Part shown: in pieces, positions 1-9,478 of the stretch
Layout of the letters: each line of letters opens with the position of its first letter
Numbering within the stretch: position 1 is the first letter of the stretch
Origin: Anisus vortex
Lineage: Eukaryota > Mollusca > Gastropoda > Planorbidae
DNA: 64,000 bases
Direction: 5' to 3'
Assembly (NCBI GenBank): GCA_949126835.1
Contig: OX421500.1
Span: 44,548,114-44,612,113, forward strand
Program-made: the position numbers and the translations under genes
Notes under the pieces: model-generated
What the model saw: only the letters and a program-made list of their open reading frames with translations
Told to the model about the DNA's origin: nothing
Database searches by the model: none

Positions 1-453
1 TCATTTTAAATTACTCTATGACTTCCATGTTGGAATGTATTTTTTTTAAAGCATCAGATGAACTGAATGAAAGGTTCTTGTGTTAATATTTATCTTGCAC
101 CTTGATATATATATATAGGCCTACACATTATTATTTCATTGTAATATTGATTCAACTATAACTTTAATGTGTCAGTATTATAAATATTGTTTTTTTTTTA
201 TGTATTTATTTGTTTGAACAAAATATTTGTTACTTTATTTATGGTTGGACTATGTGGGTCTGTCTGAAATTTTAATTAAAAGGTAAACAAAATTTCCAAA
301 GTTTAATGTTTAGAATGGGATATTATGGGGTAGAACATTTTTTTAATGTTGTACTTTTAAGAATGGAAATATAGATCTAAAAAAAAACCCAGAAGTTGTG
401 CAGTTTTTATTTTTGAGTCAATGTTGAACAAGTTTATTTTTCTCTCTCTCTAG
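1..453 (+). other. 3' part of an intron of the zinc-finger gene
   Basis: This is AT-rich non-coding sequence directly upstream of a zinc-finger exon. It ends in a pyrimidine tract (TC repeats at 441-450) followed by TAG at 451-453, a good splice acceptor. There is a short TA microsatellite near 107-117. The upstream exons of the gene lie outside the window. I see nothing else in this stretch. Confidence 0.7.
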
Positions 454-537
454 ATATTCGTCCCTACAAATGTAAATACTGTGATTATTATGCCAGAACC
501 AACAGCCAGTTGAAAGTTCACAAACTCCGGCATGAAG
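454..537 (+). CDS. Internal exon of a C2H2 zinc-finger protein (one finger)
   Basis: The 84-nt exon is bounded by a TC-rich acceptor ending in TAG (451-453) and a GTAAAC donor at 538. It begins with the last two bases of a split codon and ends with the first base of the next, so it is in phase with the exon at 1351. It reads IRPYKCKYCDYYARTNSQ and onward, a complete classical finger with spacing C-X2-C-X12-H-X3-H. The linker-like RPY start and the RHEG end are typical of tandem fingers. Such fingers bind DNA, or sometimes RNA or protein, in the nucleus. Finger identity alone does not reveal the target, and I do not recognise an orthologue. An open frame starting at 532 that runs into the intron is not part of the gene. 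Confidence 0.85.
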
Positions 538-1350
538 GTAAACACTGGAGAAGATTGTTTGTTGATCATTGATAGGGTTATGGATGAAATAAAAGAGGTG
601 CTTAGCAAAATTGTGATATCTATTCCTTGCTATATCCAAACTCCTAGTTTGGATGGACACAGAAAGAAGTACCTGGGAGTGCGCTCATTTGAATCAGTGG
701 CGCCTAATTCTCAATGGAACATGTTATCTCAGACACAGAGAATCTGGGACAAGAGAATCTTTAAAAAAAAACTTAAGGACCTTTTTCTTTGGGTAATACA
801 TCTGCCACTGCAAATTACACCAAGAGCGTACTGAGCATGCTAATTTAATAGAAGTGCTATAAGAAATGCCCATTCTTCTTATTCTTATATAGTTAGTCAT
901 AGTAGTATGCTACTAATTGTAGTTGTAGGTTGATTGGAATGTGGGGGGTGGGGGCAAGTAATTCAATACATATCTGAGATTGGCTAATTGAAGACAGTCC
1001 AACAGGAACTGATCTTAATGTCTTGTATGTCTCTAGGGTCTTCAGTCAGGTGTATGTGTTGAATTCATTCTGTGCCAGTTGTTTTGAGAAGAAATTTGGT
1101 ACATTATGTCATTATGTATTCTAGCTTGTAAGACAAAAAGTACCATAAAGTATTAAGTACAGTACCAATAAAATGCAGACTTTATACAGTTTGGGGAAGT
1201 TTGTGAAAACTGATCAAGTTTGTGATAAGTTTGGGTATTTTTAGTATTCTGTAAGAATTGAATGGTAGTGAATTCAGTCAACATTGGTGCTCACAATAAT
1301 AAAGTTCAACTTAAATATTCTAGATTTATCCAGACACTCTGTATTTTCAG
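538..1350 (+). other. Intron between the last two zinc-finger exons
   Basis: The intron is 813 nt, starts GTAAAC and ends GTATTTTCAG, and joins a phase-1 donor to a matching acceptor. A G-run region lies near 941-955. No other feature is visible. Confidence 0.8.
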
Positions 1351-1670
1351 GTGTTCGTGAATTCTGTTGCCGTGTGTGTAACTATAAAGGTGTGACCCAG
1401 TCTGACCTGAACCGCCACATGAAATCCCAGGTCCACCTACTAAGGTCCAACCACGTGTGTTCCCAATGTGGGGAGGGATTTGTCACACCCAAGACCTTGA
1501 GGGACCACTCTCTGTGCTGCACTGGCTCAGCAGACAAGAGCATGGACGGCGTATCCAACAATGAGGACGACCTGGCCGATGAGGATTACGAGGATGAAGA
1601 CCTTGGGGAGTCCAGCCAAGGAAGTAACTGTGGCCTTGTGGCTACTGAGGTCAAGGTTGCAGTCATATAA
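1351..1670 (+). CDS. Terminal coding exon of the C2H2 zinc-finger protein
   Basis: Spliced to the exon at 454-537, the frame reads G-VREFCCRVCNYKGVTQSD and onward to a TAA stop at 1668-1670. It contains a finger C-X2-C-X12-H-X5-H. The wider His spacing resembles fingers of the long-spacer type. A third finger-like unit follows, C-X2-C-X12-H, which then has SLCC instead of a normal second His, so zinc binding would have to be C2HC or be lost. A strongly acidic low-complexity tail comes next (NNEDDLADEDYEDED), then a short Val-rich C-terminus. An acidic tail after fingers is compatible with a nuclear transcriptional regulator, but that role is inference. The exon is visibly more GC-rich than the flanking intron and UTR, as expected for coding sequence. 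The family member is not identified. Confidence 0.85.
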
Positions 1671-2597
1671 AAGGTCAAACTTTTGTTGTGTTGATTGTAG
1701 GTTAAAGGTCAGGAGTAGGTTCATACTGGTTTCTGTCCTTATATTTACTATTTAGCCAGTTTGTGTTTTATCAACTTGAAGAATTTCATTCCATTTAATA
1801 TGTGTCATCCCTAACACTTGTATATATTTCATGCACAATTTCTGCCAATGGTTGTGACCTATGTATAATAGAAGTACTTAAGGTGTTCATTTTTTAAAAA
1901 CATTTTTTTACAATTTTTTTCATATTTTTTAAAAATATCTATAATTATATTAAATGAATCTACCTGACAAAAAAACAACATTTATCAGCAGAAGTCCTGA
2001 TGTTCATTCCACTGTAAATAGCCAAGAAATATATTTTGTTGTGATAAACATTTTCCCCAAATATATTTAGACATGAAACAAATGTTTACTTTTCTCTACT
2101 ATGATGTCTGTTGTATTACATAAATAATTTTATCTGTATCTTGATCAGCCAATATCTAGTTCACATTATCCTGGATAACACTTGGAAACTTGAAGTCATA
2201 TTTTTGACATCAATAATTTTCTTTAATAAATTTATTGTCCTTTTTTAAAGTTGGTGGTATTGTTTAATGATGAAAAAAGCAACAGAGAAAATATTGGGAT
2301 AAGAAAAGTTGTTTTATTTACTAGGATGTGGAAATTATTGTTTGTTGACAGCATATATATTAAAACTATTGATGTTGTTAAAAATTCCTTAAATCCAATT
2401 TGGTTATTTCATAGAAATCATTTCACGAGCTGTTTCTGAAAAAAACAATTTTGAAATTTGGTCTAACTGTAGATATGACTGGAAATCGTTAAGAGAATTG
2501 ACACAAATTTTATTAGTAATATTAGTGTGTGTATTTTTTGAACAGGAAAATGAATGAGAATTTAAAATGATCTTAGGGTAAAAAACCTGGAAAATTT

Positions 2598-2997
2598 GTA
2601 TAAACTGCAGCACTGAGATGTATAGAGTTAAACTGCAGCACTGAGGTGAATAGAGTTAAACTGCAGCACTGAGGTGAATAGAGTTAAACTGCAGCACTGA
2701 GGTGAATAGAGTTAAACTGCAGCACTGAGGTGAATAGAGTTAAACTGCAGCACTGAGGTGAATAGAGTTAAACTGCAGCACTGAGATGAATAGAGTTAAA
2801 CTGCAGCACTGAGGTGAATAGAGTTAAACTGCAACACTGAGGTGAATAGAGTTAAACTGCAGCACTGAGGTGAATAGAGTTAAACTGCAGCACTGAGATG
2901 ATAGAGTTAAACTGCAGCACTGAGGTGATAGAGTTAAACTGCAGCACTAAGGTGAATAGAGTTAAACTGCAGCACTAAGGTGATAGAGTTAAACTGC
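2598..2997. repeat. 28-bp minisatellite, about 14 copies
   Basis: The tandem unit contains AAACTGCAGCACTGAGGTGA. The period measured between successive copies (2641 to 2669) is 28 bp. Most copies are near identical. A few carry single changes (GAGATG, CAACACTG, CACTAAGG), and those near the right end lose two bases. Each unit holds the palindrome CTGCAG. The array lies inside the presumed 3' UTR. Confidence 0.95.
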
Positions 2998-3714
2998 TGT
3001 GTTAAGTCATTTTGTGTGTCTTTAAACCTGGAGCATAACTGTGATGTCACTGTATAAGGAACTAATGAGACATTGCATCTGTCAATGACATAGTGTCAAT
3101 GTCAAGTGTTAAATGTCATTTAGATTCTATCAAAAGCCGCAGATGTTTTATTTTTCTTATTTTGTAAATAGTCTTTAAATACTTTGTACACTAGAGAAAT
3201 TATAGTAGCCAATGATTTGTTGATGTATTTCTGGGAAAGTTATATTTATATATATCTGCATCACTTGTGAATAAACCAAAATATTGTTTTGGACCAAATA
3301 TTTTTCTGTAGGCTAAGTATTTTTTTTTTCAATTGTGATTCACTTTTTTTTTTAAATGCCAAATATTTGTGTATATCTCTATTTGAACAAACTATTTTGT
3401 TTGATTGTATAATTTGAAGAACTAGATATTACTAGTAATCAAGAGCTTGAAGTTTTTCTATGAATATATTTCTATATTTACAATATTCCTGTCATGATGG
3501 CTGCCCAAGGCTTTGAAAATGGCAATTTTGTTTTGAAGTAATTCTTTCATTTGATTCATAGCCCACCGAATGTTGTTATTACAATAAACATTTATAACAG
3601 ATTTCATTTTATATATTTATTTCACAAGTACTTATTTTTCAACACCAATTTGTTTTTAAAAAGTGTTTATTATAATGTTTTATTGTGTAGATTCAATGTG
3701 CATATAACTGAGAA

Positions 3715-3720
3715 AATAAA
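3715..3720 (+). terminator. Candidate polyadenylation signal
   Basis: A canonical AATAAA lies about 14 nt before a TGTGTG-rich stretch (3732-3770), the usual arrangement of a metazoan cleavage site with its downstream GU-rich element. Earlier AATAAA copies at 2225, 3270 and 3583 are alternatives. Confidence 0.4.
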
Positions 3721-3733
3721 CCAAGTATATCTG

Positions 3734-3790
3734 TGTGTCATTGTGTGATATCATTGATTGATGTGTCATTGTGTGATATCATTGATTGAT
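3734..3790. repeat. 28-bp direct duplication
   Basis: Two perfect tandem copies of a 28-bp unit containing TGTGTCATTGTGTGATATC lie just downstream of the candidate polyadenylation signal. Confidence 0.9.
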
Positions 3791-3841
3791 AAAGTTAAAC
3801 TACTTAAACAGCTGTATAAGTATATATAAGTATTTGTGTCT

Positions 3842-4243
3842 TTGTCCCTCTGTTGTCTCACATTCAATCATCTCTGTACATGTCCCTCTGTTGTCTCACA
3901 TTCAATCATCTCTGTACATGTCCCTCTGTTGTCTCACATTCAATCATCTCTGTACATGTCCCTCTGTTGTCTCACATTCAATCATCTCTGTACATGTTCC
4001 TCTGTTGTCTCACACTCAATCAAATCATATATGACATGTACATGTTCCTCTGTTATCTCACATTCAATCATTCCATCTCTGTACATGTCCCTCTGTTGTC
4101 TCACATTCAATCATCTCTGTACATGTCCCTCTGTTGTCTCACATTCAATCATCTCTGTACATGTCCCTCTGTTGTCTCACATTCAATCATCTCTGTACAT
4201 GTCCCTCTGTTGTCTCACATTCAATCATTCCATCTATGTACAT
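3842..4243. repeat. 38-bp minisatellite, about 10 copies
   Basis: The unit contains GTCCCTCTGTTGTCTCACAT, with a measured period of 38 bp (3844 to 3882). Near 4020-4080 two irregular copies with short insertions interrupt an otherwise near-perfect array. The unit has no stop codon on the plus strand, so it stays open in all frames. That is a property of the repeat and not evidence of a gene. Confidence 0.95.
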
Positions 4244-4401
4244 AAAAGATTCAAGAATTATAATTATATGGTTGTAATAAAACATTTTTTTTCTTATAAT
4301 TCTCTGATTCGTGTTTTTTTTGTTTTGGTTTCTATTTGATTGGTGATTTATTTATTTTTTGTTTCCTGTACAAGTTTTTCTTTTCCTCACAGTCTTGTTT
4401 A

Positions 4402-4492
4402 TGGTTAATGCAAGATGCCTTCAGTTTAATAGTAACTGGTTAATGCCTTCAGTTTAGTAGTAACTGGTTAATGCCTTCAGTTTAGTATTAAC
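4402..4492. repeat. 28-bp repeat, about 3 copies
   Basis: Three tandem copies of a unit containing TGGTTAATGCCTTCAGTTTA. The first copy carries a 4-base insertion. Confidence 0.85.
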
Positions 4493-5830
4493 TATTTTTT
4501 TCTACAAGTTATATCAAAAGCACTGATCTATATTATATAAAAAAAAGAAAGGATTACGCACAGATTGATGTCTTCCAAATCTTATCTTCAAAATTAAATG
4601 TCCTATACACTGACCAATCAATAATTTCCAGTTACCATCATTTCTTAATGCTGAATTTATACTTGATATTTAATGATATTGATATATTTAAATTGTTTAC
4701 ATATTTTAAAGTGCAGATCTCAAAGTTGAACTTTATTTGAACATTACATTTGCACAAACATTGTTCATTTTATGATATATAAAGTTAGTTCTAATTATTG
4801 GTGTTTTCCTGTTTGAATTTTATTCCTCCCTTATATAGATCAGTGAAGAGTGAAATGACTGCTAGTACTGCCGGCTAGATATTACTTCACTTTACACTAA
4901 CAAATTTTAATCCATTTGTTTTTATAGATCAGTGATTGAAAGTTTAATTTTAAAATTACTTTATGGAAGTTCTTGGTTCCCCTAGTTGTATGTTTTTGTT
5001 TAATTAATTACAGTGAGAACAAAATTTATAGAAACCATACAAACATGATAACAATTAACAGACACACAAAAAACTCGGTTAATTTTTGAAGATTTTATTT
5101 TCTTTAAAAAATATTGGACATTTTTGTAACAACAGCATCATTGAATGAAACAAATTGAACAAAATATAATTTATTTTGATAATTTTTAAGAAAAAGTAGA
5201 ACAAAATAAAAATTGATGTTTAAATACTTGACATGACATTGTGTTTATGCAAACCTAAATAAAAACATAGGTCATGGCTACCAAGTTTGTTTACATTACA
5301 AACATGATCTTTTTATAAATCACTAGATCAACTTTCAATTTTAAGAAGCTGCCAAAGCAAAATTACACTTGGCATTTAAACTTGTATTTTATTTCTCAAA
5401 CTTCTGTAAGGAGACATAAATCTAATTCAGTCTTAAAAAACAATTGACAAGTCTTAACAAATATGCATGCATAAAAGGTCGCAGAGAAAGACATTTCCTG
5501 TCTTATTTGATCATTTAATTTAAAAAAAATGTGTTACTGATTGTACAGCTGTAGGGGATTAAATTTTATTTCATTTCCAAAAAATGTTGCCAAAAAGAAA
5601 ACGATGGATTGTGAAAGTCAGAAATGAAATTTCACCTTTTTATAATATCAAACTTATTGCTTAATGGAAAAGAATTTTAGTTATTTGTTTTTATGAATCT
5701 AAGCATTGTGTTTTTAATAACCAAGAAACGCAACTCTTGACTAATTTATTTTGTAGACAAAGATAAATTTAACCTAACGCGACTAACAGTATTAACACTT
5801 GAGTATTAGTTATCGTCTAATCGCCTGATG
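4493..5830. other. Non-repetitive AT-rich intergenic sequence
   Basis: I find no convincing exon, RNA gene or repeat here on either strand. Minus-strand AATAAA motifs near 5090 could belong to a convergent transcript, but no coding exon supports that within the window. Confidence 0.5.
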
Positions 5831-6568
5831 TTAACTCATTTGCTACTACTGCGACTCAATGTGACCTACCCCCCTCCGTTCTAGTTCTAATGCGTACTAA
5901 AGCGGCCGCCACGTGTGTGACTAACCTATTGTCGTTTCTTGATTGTTCGCCATGCGTTCTGGTTTTTTTTTATACTGCAAGCACTGCACGGCTTTTAAAA
6001 AGTAGGAATATAGTCTGTTTCGTTAATAAAAACCGGATGTTTTTATTAAGTTTCGTTTTTTTTGCGCTGCGCGTTCAAAATACGGGTAGTTTTCAAGGCC
6101 TTTAGTCTTGTAATACTTTTTTTATAGCCTTCACCTTTAATATTTTACTTTATTAATCAATAGCTCTATACCTCCAAATATAACACTTAACAACAGTTCT
6201 GATAATAAGAATGCTGCAGATATAGACTTAGATGAATTTCCATTACAACTCGATTTATGGGCTTTTTTATACTTTATCGGACTTTGACGCTAGGGCTAGT
6301 GAAAATATTTAGCCAAATCCTAGGGTCTCAACACTCAGCGAATGATTCTACCGATAATTCGGCATTTTTTATGTATAAAAGTATACATTTCCAGAAAGCT
6401 AAGATATTCATCTATTTTATGATGTAATTTTTATTCACTTTGGGGAATATTTAGTCATTAAAAAAAAATATAAAAAAATAATTTACTAAATTTAATACGG
6501 AGTTCCTTCCCTTTGGCTAGTATTTTCCGGGGTGTCTTTGGAAAGTAGGTTAGTAGCAAATGAGTTAA
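5831..6568. mobile_element. Non-autonomous piggyBac-like DNA transposon (TTAA ends)
   Basis: An 18-bp perfect terminal inverted repeat bounds the 738-bp segment. The left end (5831-5848) reads TTAACTCATTTGCTACTA and the right end (6551-6568) is its exact reverse complement. The outermost TTAA on both sides equals the target duplication that piggyBac superfamily elements use. Base composition inside changes abruptly, with a GC-richer block near 5860-5960 containing GCGGCCGCC. No transposase frame is present; the longest open stretch (5890-6105) has no recognisable domain. It is therefore best read as a MITE-like deletion derivative. The superfamily call rests on the TTAA and terminal sequence only. 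Confidence 0.65.
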
Positions 6569-7269
6569 AAACGGATTCCTCATAACTATTCTTTTATCCT
6601 TTGTATAATTCTAAAGGTTGAAATCAATTGTCAAACACCAGCAAAAGCATGCATTTTTTTTGTTTACTAATTTAAAAATAGAACCGGAAGTTTGTGATCT
6701 CCTCCATTTGAAATGGTCACGCCTAATTAAGACTTGTCAATACTAGTATGTATTTAAATTTAATTAATGTATTTATAAGCATCAAGGAGTGTATTCTTTA
6801 CCTTTCACAATAAATTTGAATAAATGACACAAATCTCCAGCACTATTTCATGTATTTAGCCTTTTCTATACAAATTCTTAACTTTTCTTTTTAGTAACTT
6901 TTATACCAGAAATAAATGTTTTCAAAAAGTGAGCAAAACACATTACAGTGACAGGTTATTTTTTGAATGTCAATTAAAAGAACAACTTAAACTAATTAGG
7001 AAAAAAGTTACAAGGTTGATGACTATTGGTCTGGTACGTATTGAATATTCACAACTAACAAGTGTAACACACACCAATAGTTAAATCACTAAACACTTGA
7101 GGACAGAAGAGCAAAAAGTAAAGTAGTAAAAACACAAAAGGCATAAAACTCTTAACTTGGAAATACAACACAATAACAATTTATTACAATGCTTAGATAG
7201 AAATAATGGTAAAAACACTTCTCTTTTTCTATAACTATTTATATTTGCAATAACAAATGCATACCGGTA
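6569..7269. other. AT-rich intergenic sequence, nothing recognised
   Basis: No coding exon, RNA gene or tandem array is seen. The palindrome TACCGGTA lies at the right edge near 7262. Confidence 0.5.
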
Positions 7270-7272
7270 GGA

Positions 7273-7377
7273 GTTCTCTTTCTTCCAGAGTGGATACGGG
7301 CATGGAATGGGTTACCTGATCAAACTAGGAAAACCAACTTAATATCATTTAAAGCCCTAATAAGAATGCAAGACTAG
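7273..7377 (+). pseudogene. Relic of a non-LTR retrotransposon reverse transcriptase C-terminus
   Basis: Thirty-four codons, ending at a TAG (7375-7377), read VLFLPEWIRAWNGLPDQTRK and then end in a SFKALI motif. The pattern F-x-P-x-x-(I/V)-R-x-W-N-x-L-P followed about ten residues later by S-F-K is the well-known extreme C-terminus of reverse transcriptases of CR1/jockey-like non-LTR elements in animals. No upstream RT or endonuclease domain is present in frame, so this is a 5'-truncated copy, as expected for this class. The family assignment comes from the motif and no alignment was possible. Confidence 0.6.
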
Positions 7378-7402
7378 ACTTTAAAAATACACAATAAACA
7401 AT

Positions 7403-7657
7403 ATATCGTCAGTCATTTCACAATCGCCTAAGTCATTTTTGGGCAGTTTTGAGTTAAGAGTTAAAATGTATAATTTACAGTCTTCTATTACATGGAAAAT
7501 TGCCTATATCTTAAACCAATCAGAAAAAAAGTTTGTTTTATTTTACAAAATATTTCAGTTTTATAACAGAGTAAATACAGATGTTATGCAATTTTTTTTA
7601 GTTTTCTCAAAACTTGAAAAAATGACTTAGGGGATTGTGAAATGACCCTGACGATAT
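7403..7657. mobile_element. 255-bp inverted-repeat element (MITE-like)
   Basis: The ends are long inverted repeats. The left end starts ATATCGTCAG at 7403 and continues with TCATTTCACAATC, CCTAAGTCATTTTT and, after a short mismatch, AGTTTTGAG. The right end (7606-7657) is the reverse complement with a 2-base difference (CAGGGTC against CAGTC), one substitution and a diverged patch. That makes about 50 bp of imperfect terminal repeat around roughly 150 bp of AT-rich core with no transposase. Flanking TA bases would suit a Tc1/mariner-type insertion, but the exact edge is uncertain. It starts only 25 bp after the retrotransposon relic. Confidence 0.65.
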
Positions 7658-7835
7658 TAGAGAAAAAATAACAAATTATATAAAAGGATACATTTTTAAA
7701 TAAAATTCTGTACATTAATTGAAAAAAAAAAATCATATTTCTATAATCATAAAAATGAATGAATACAACTCAATATAAAAATATAAATATAACTATCTTA
7801 CCCAGATCAAAAGTGAAAGCAATTGATGGCAAAAT

Positions 7836-8352
7836 AATGACCAACTTATGCTTGCTTGATAACATTGATGTCAATGTCAGAGGAAATGACCAACTTATGC
7901 TTGCTTGATAAAATTGATGTCAGAGGAAATGACCAACTTATGCTTGCTTGATAACATTGATGTCAGAGGAAATGACCAACTTATGCTTGCTTGATAACAT
8001 TGATGTCAGAGGAAATGACCAATTTATGCTTTGCTTGATAACATTGATGTCAGAGGAAATGACCAACTTATGCTTGCTTGATAACATTGATGTCAGAGGA
8101 AATGACCAATTTATGCTTTGCTTGATAACATTGATGTCAGAGGAAATGACCAACTTATGCTTTGCTTGATAACATTGATGTCAGAGGAAATGACCAACTT
8201 ATGCATGCTTGATAACATTGATGTCAGAGGAAATGACCAACTTATGCTTGCTTGATAACATTGATGTCAGAGGAAATGACCAACTTATGCTTGCTTGATA
8301 ACATTGATGTCAGAGGAAATGACCAACTTATGCTTGCTTGATAACATTGATG
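7836..8352. repeat. 43-bp minisatellite, 12 copies
   Basis: Copies begin near 7839, 7888, 7931, 7974, 8018, 8061, 8105, 8148, 8192, 8236, 8278 and 8322. The unit contains GACCAACTTATGCTTGCTTG and GATGTCAGAGGAAAT. A T-run variant (GCTTTGCTT) makes some units 44 bp, and these are interspersed with 43-bp units. Short open frames on both strands here are by-products of the repeat. Confidence 0.95.
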
Positions 8353-9478
8353 GCTTGTCAAGAAGGCAGGAAAGAGCAAGCTAATGAGGAGCACCTTGAC
8401 ATGACCTCCATCATCATAGCATGCAAATTTAATCAGAGAAAACCTAATTAATGACCAACAATAGCATACTGAGTCCACAGTACAGTAAGTAAGTTGTTCT
8501 CAAAGGTAAACCTTAGAGCCCAGAGCAGCAGGAGAGTTGTCAGATAACATTCAGGAATGAAACAGGTAATAAGGTGTTTATTGTAATAAGGTGTTTATTC
8601 TAAAGTGTACATGTTGTAATTGTAATGTGTCATTCTATGGTGTCCAGAGAAAAAGGTGTCCACAGAGTAAGGTCACTCTAGATGATAGATTTCCACCCTA
8701 AAGTGCCCAAAGAGCAATATTTTTATCCTATGTAATCTGGAGCATTGCATGTCCTATGGTGTCCTAAGGTAACAAGATTGTGAAGGTGATATTTCATCAA
8801 TATCCTTCTCAATATAGAGAAAAATTACCAGGTAACCAATATATCATAATATATGGATAGTCAATTTGAAGATACAGCTTGACAGTTTCCAAGTATATCA
8901 GAATCCATTAGATAGGTCTGATGGAAGGAGTAGATAAAACCTTCCATTGAATGTAGCAACTCAGTGGTAAATTTGTGGATATGGTGTGCTTGAGTGGACT
9001 ATCAAGTTTGTTGTAGTCAGGTTTCCATTAAGTAAGTGTCATGGACAAATTGATCAGCACTCATATTCCAGTGACTACATTTTCTTGGTAATACATTTTC
9101 CCTCCCATTTCATACGGGCTTGGGACCGTCTTTGGCATGGTTAAAAATGTATTACCTTTTATTAAAAAGGTGGGTTTAAAACAAAACAGAGCTTTGAACC
9201 AAAAAAGTTTCCAATCTATCTATGGTACTTACAATTTCAAAAAAAAAGGAGAAAATAAAATTGTTTCTTTTTCTACACTCTAAGCTTAGCAAATAAATGC
9301 TTAAAGAAAATTGTTAAAATCTAGTCAATCATGATTCCTAGCCTATTGAATTCTCTGACAGTTTCTTGATAAATGATTTTAATCATGTCTACAAATGTAG
9401 TATTTTACCTTACAATGCAAAAAGACAAAAAGATTTCCTTAAAAATGTGCCTATACTAAATAATATTTTGCACTAAGT
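8353..9478. other. Intergenic sequence with a small hairpin
   Basis: No exon is recognised. There is an 18-bp direct duplication (GTAATAAGGTGTTTATT) near 8567-8601. There is also a 13-bp perfect inverted repeat, GGTAATACATTTT, at 9087-9099 and 9144-9156, enclosing a GC-richer 44-nt loop. The hairpin might be a transposon relic or a structured RNA segment. Confidence 0.5.

Larger units (their letters stand above)
1671..3735 (+). other. Probable 3' UTR of the zinc-finger gene
   Basis: This AT-rich sequence follows the stop codon and has no open frame of note. AATAAA hexamers occur at 2225-2230, 3270-3275, 3583-3588 and 3715-3720, so the transcript could end at several places. I favour the last because a TG-rich stretch follows it. 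The 28-bp minisatellite at 2598-2997 would then lie within the mRNA. The extent is inferred; transcript data would settle it. Confidence 0.4.

Noticed and set aside
532..834. 100-codon frame overlapping the first zinc-finger exon
   Set aside because: It uses a different frame and reads through a good GTAAAC donor into the intron. The spliced zinc-finger frame explains the exon better.
3786..4339. Cys/Ser-rich frames of 82-167 codons over the 38-bp repeat
   Set aside because: The same repeat is open in all three frames and 38 is not a multiple of three. This is typical of non-coding satellite.
5890..6105. 71-codon frame in the TTAA-ended element as a transposase remnant
   Set aside because: No DDD catalytic motifs, cysteine-rich tail or other transposase feature is visible, and the length is compatible with chance.
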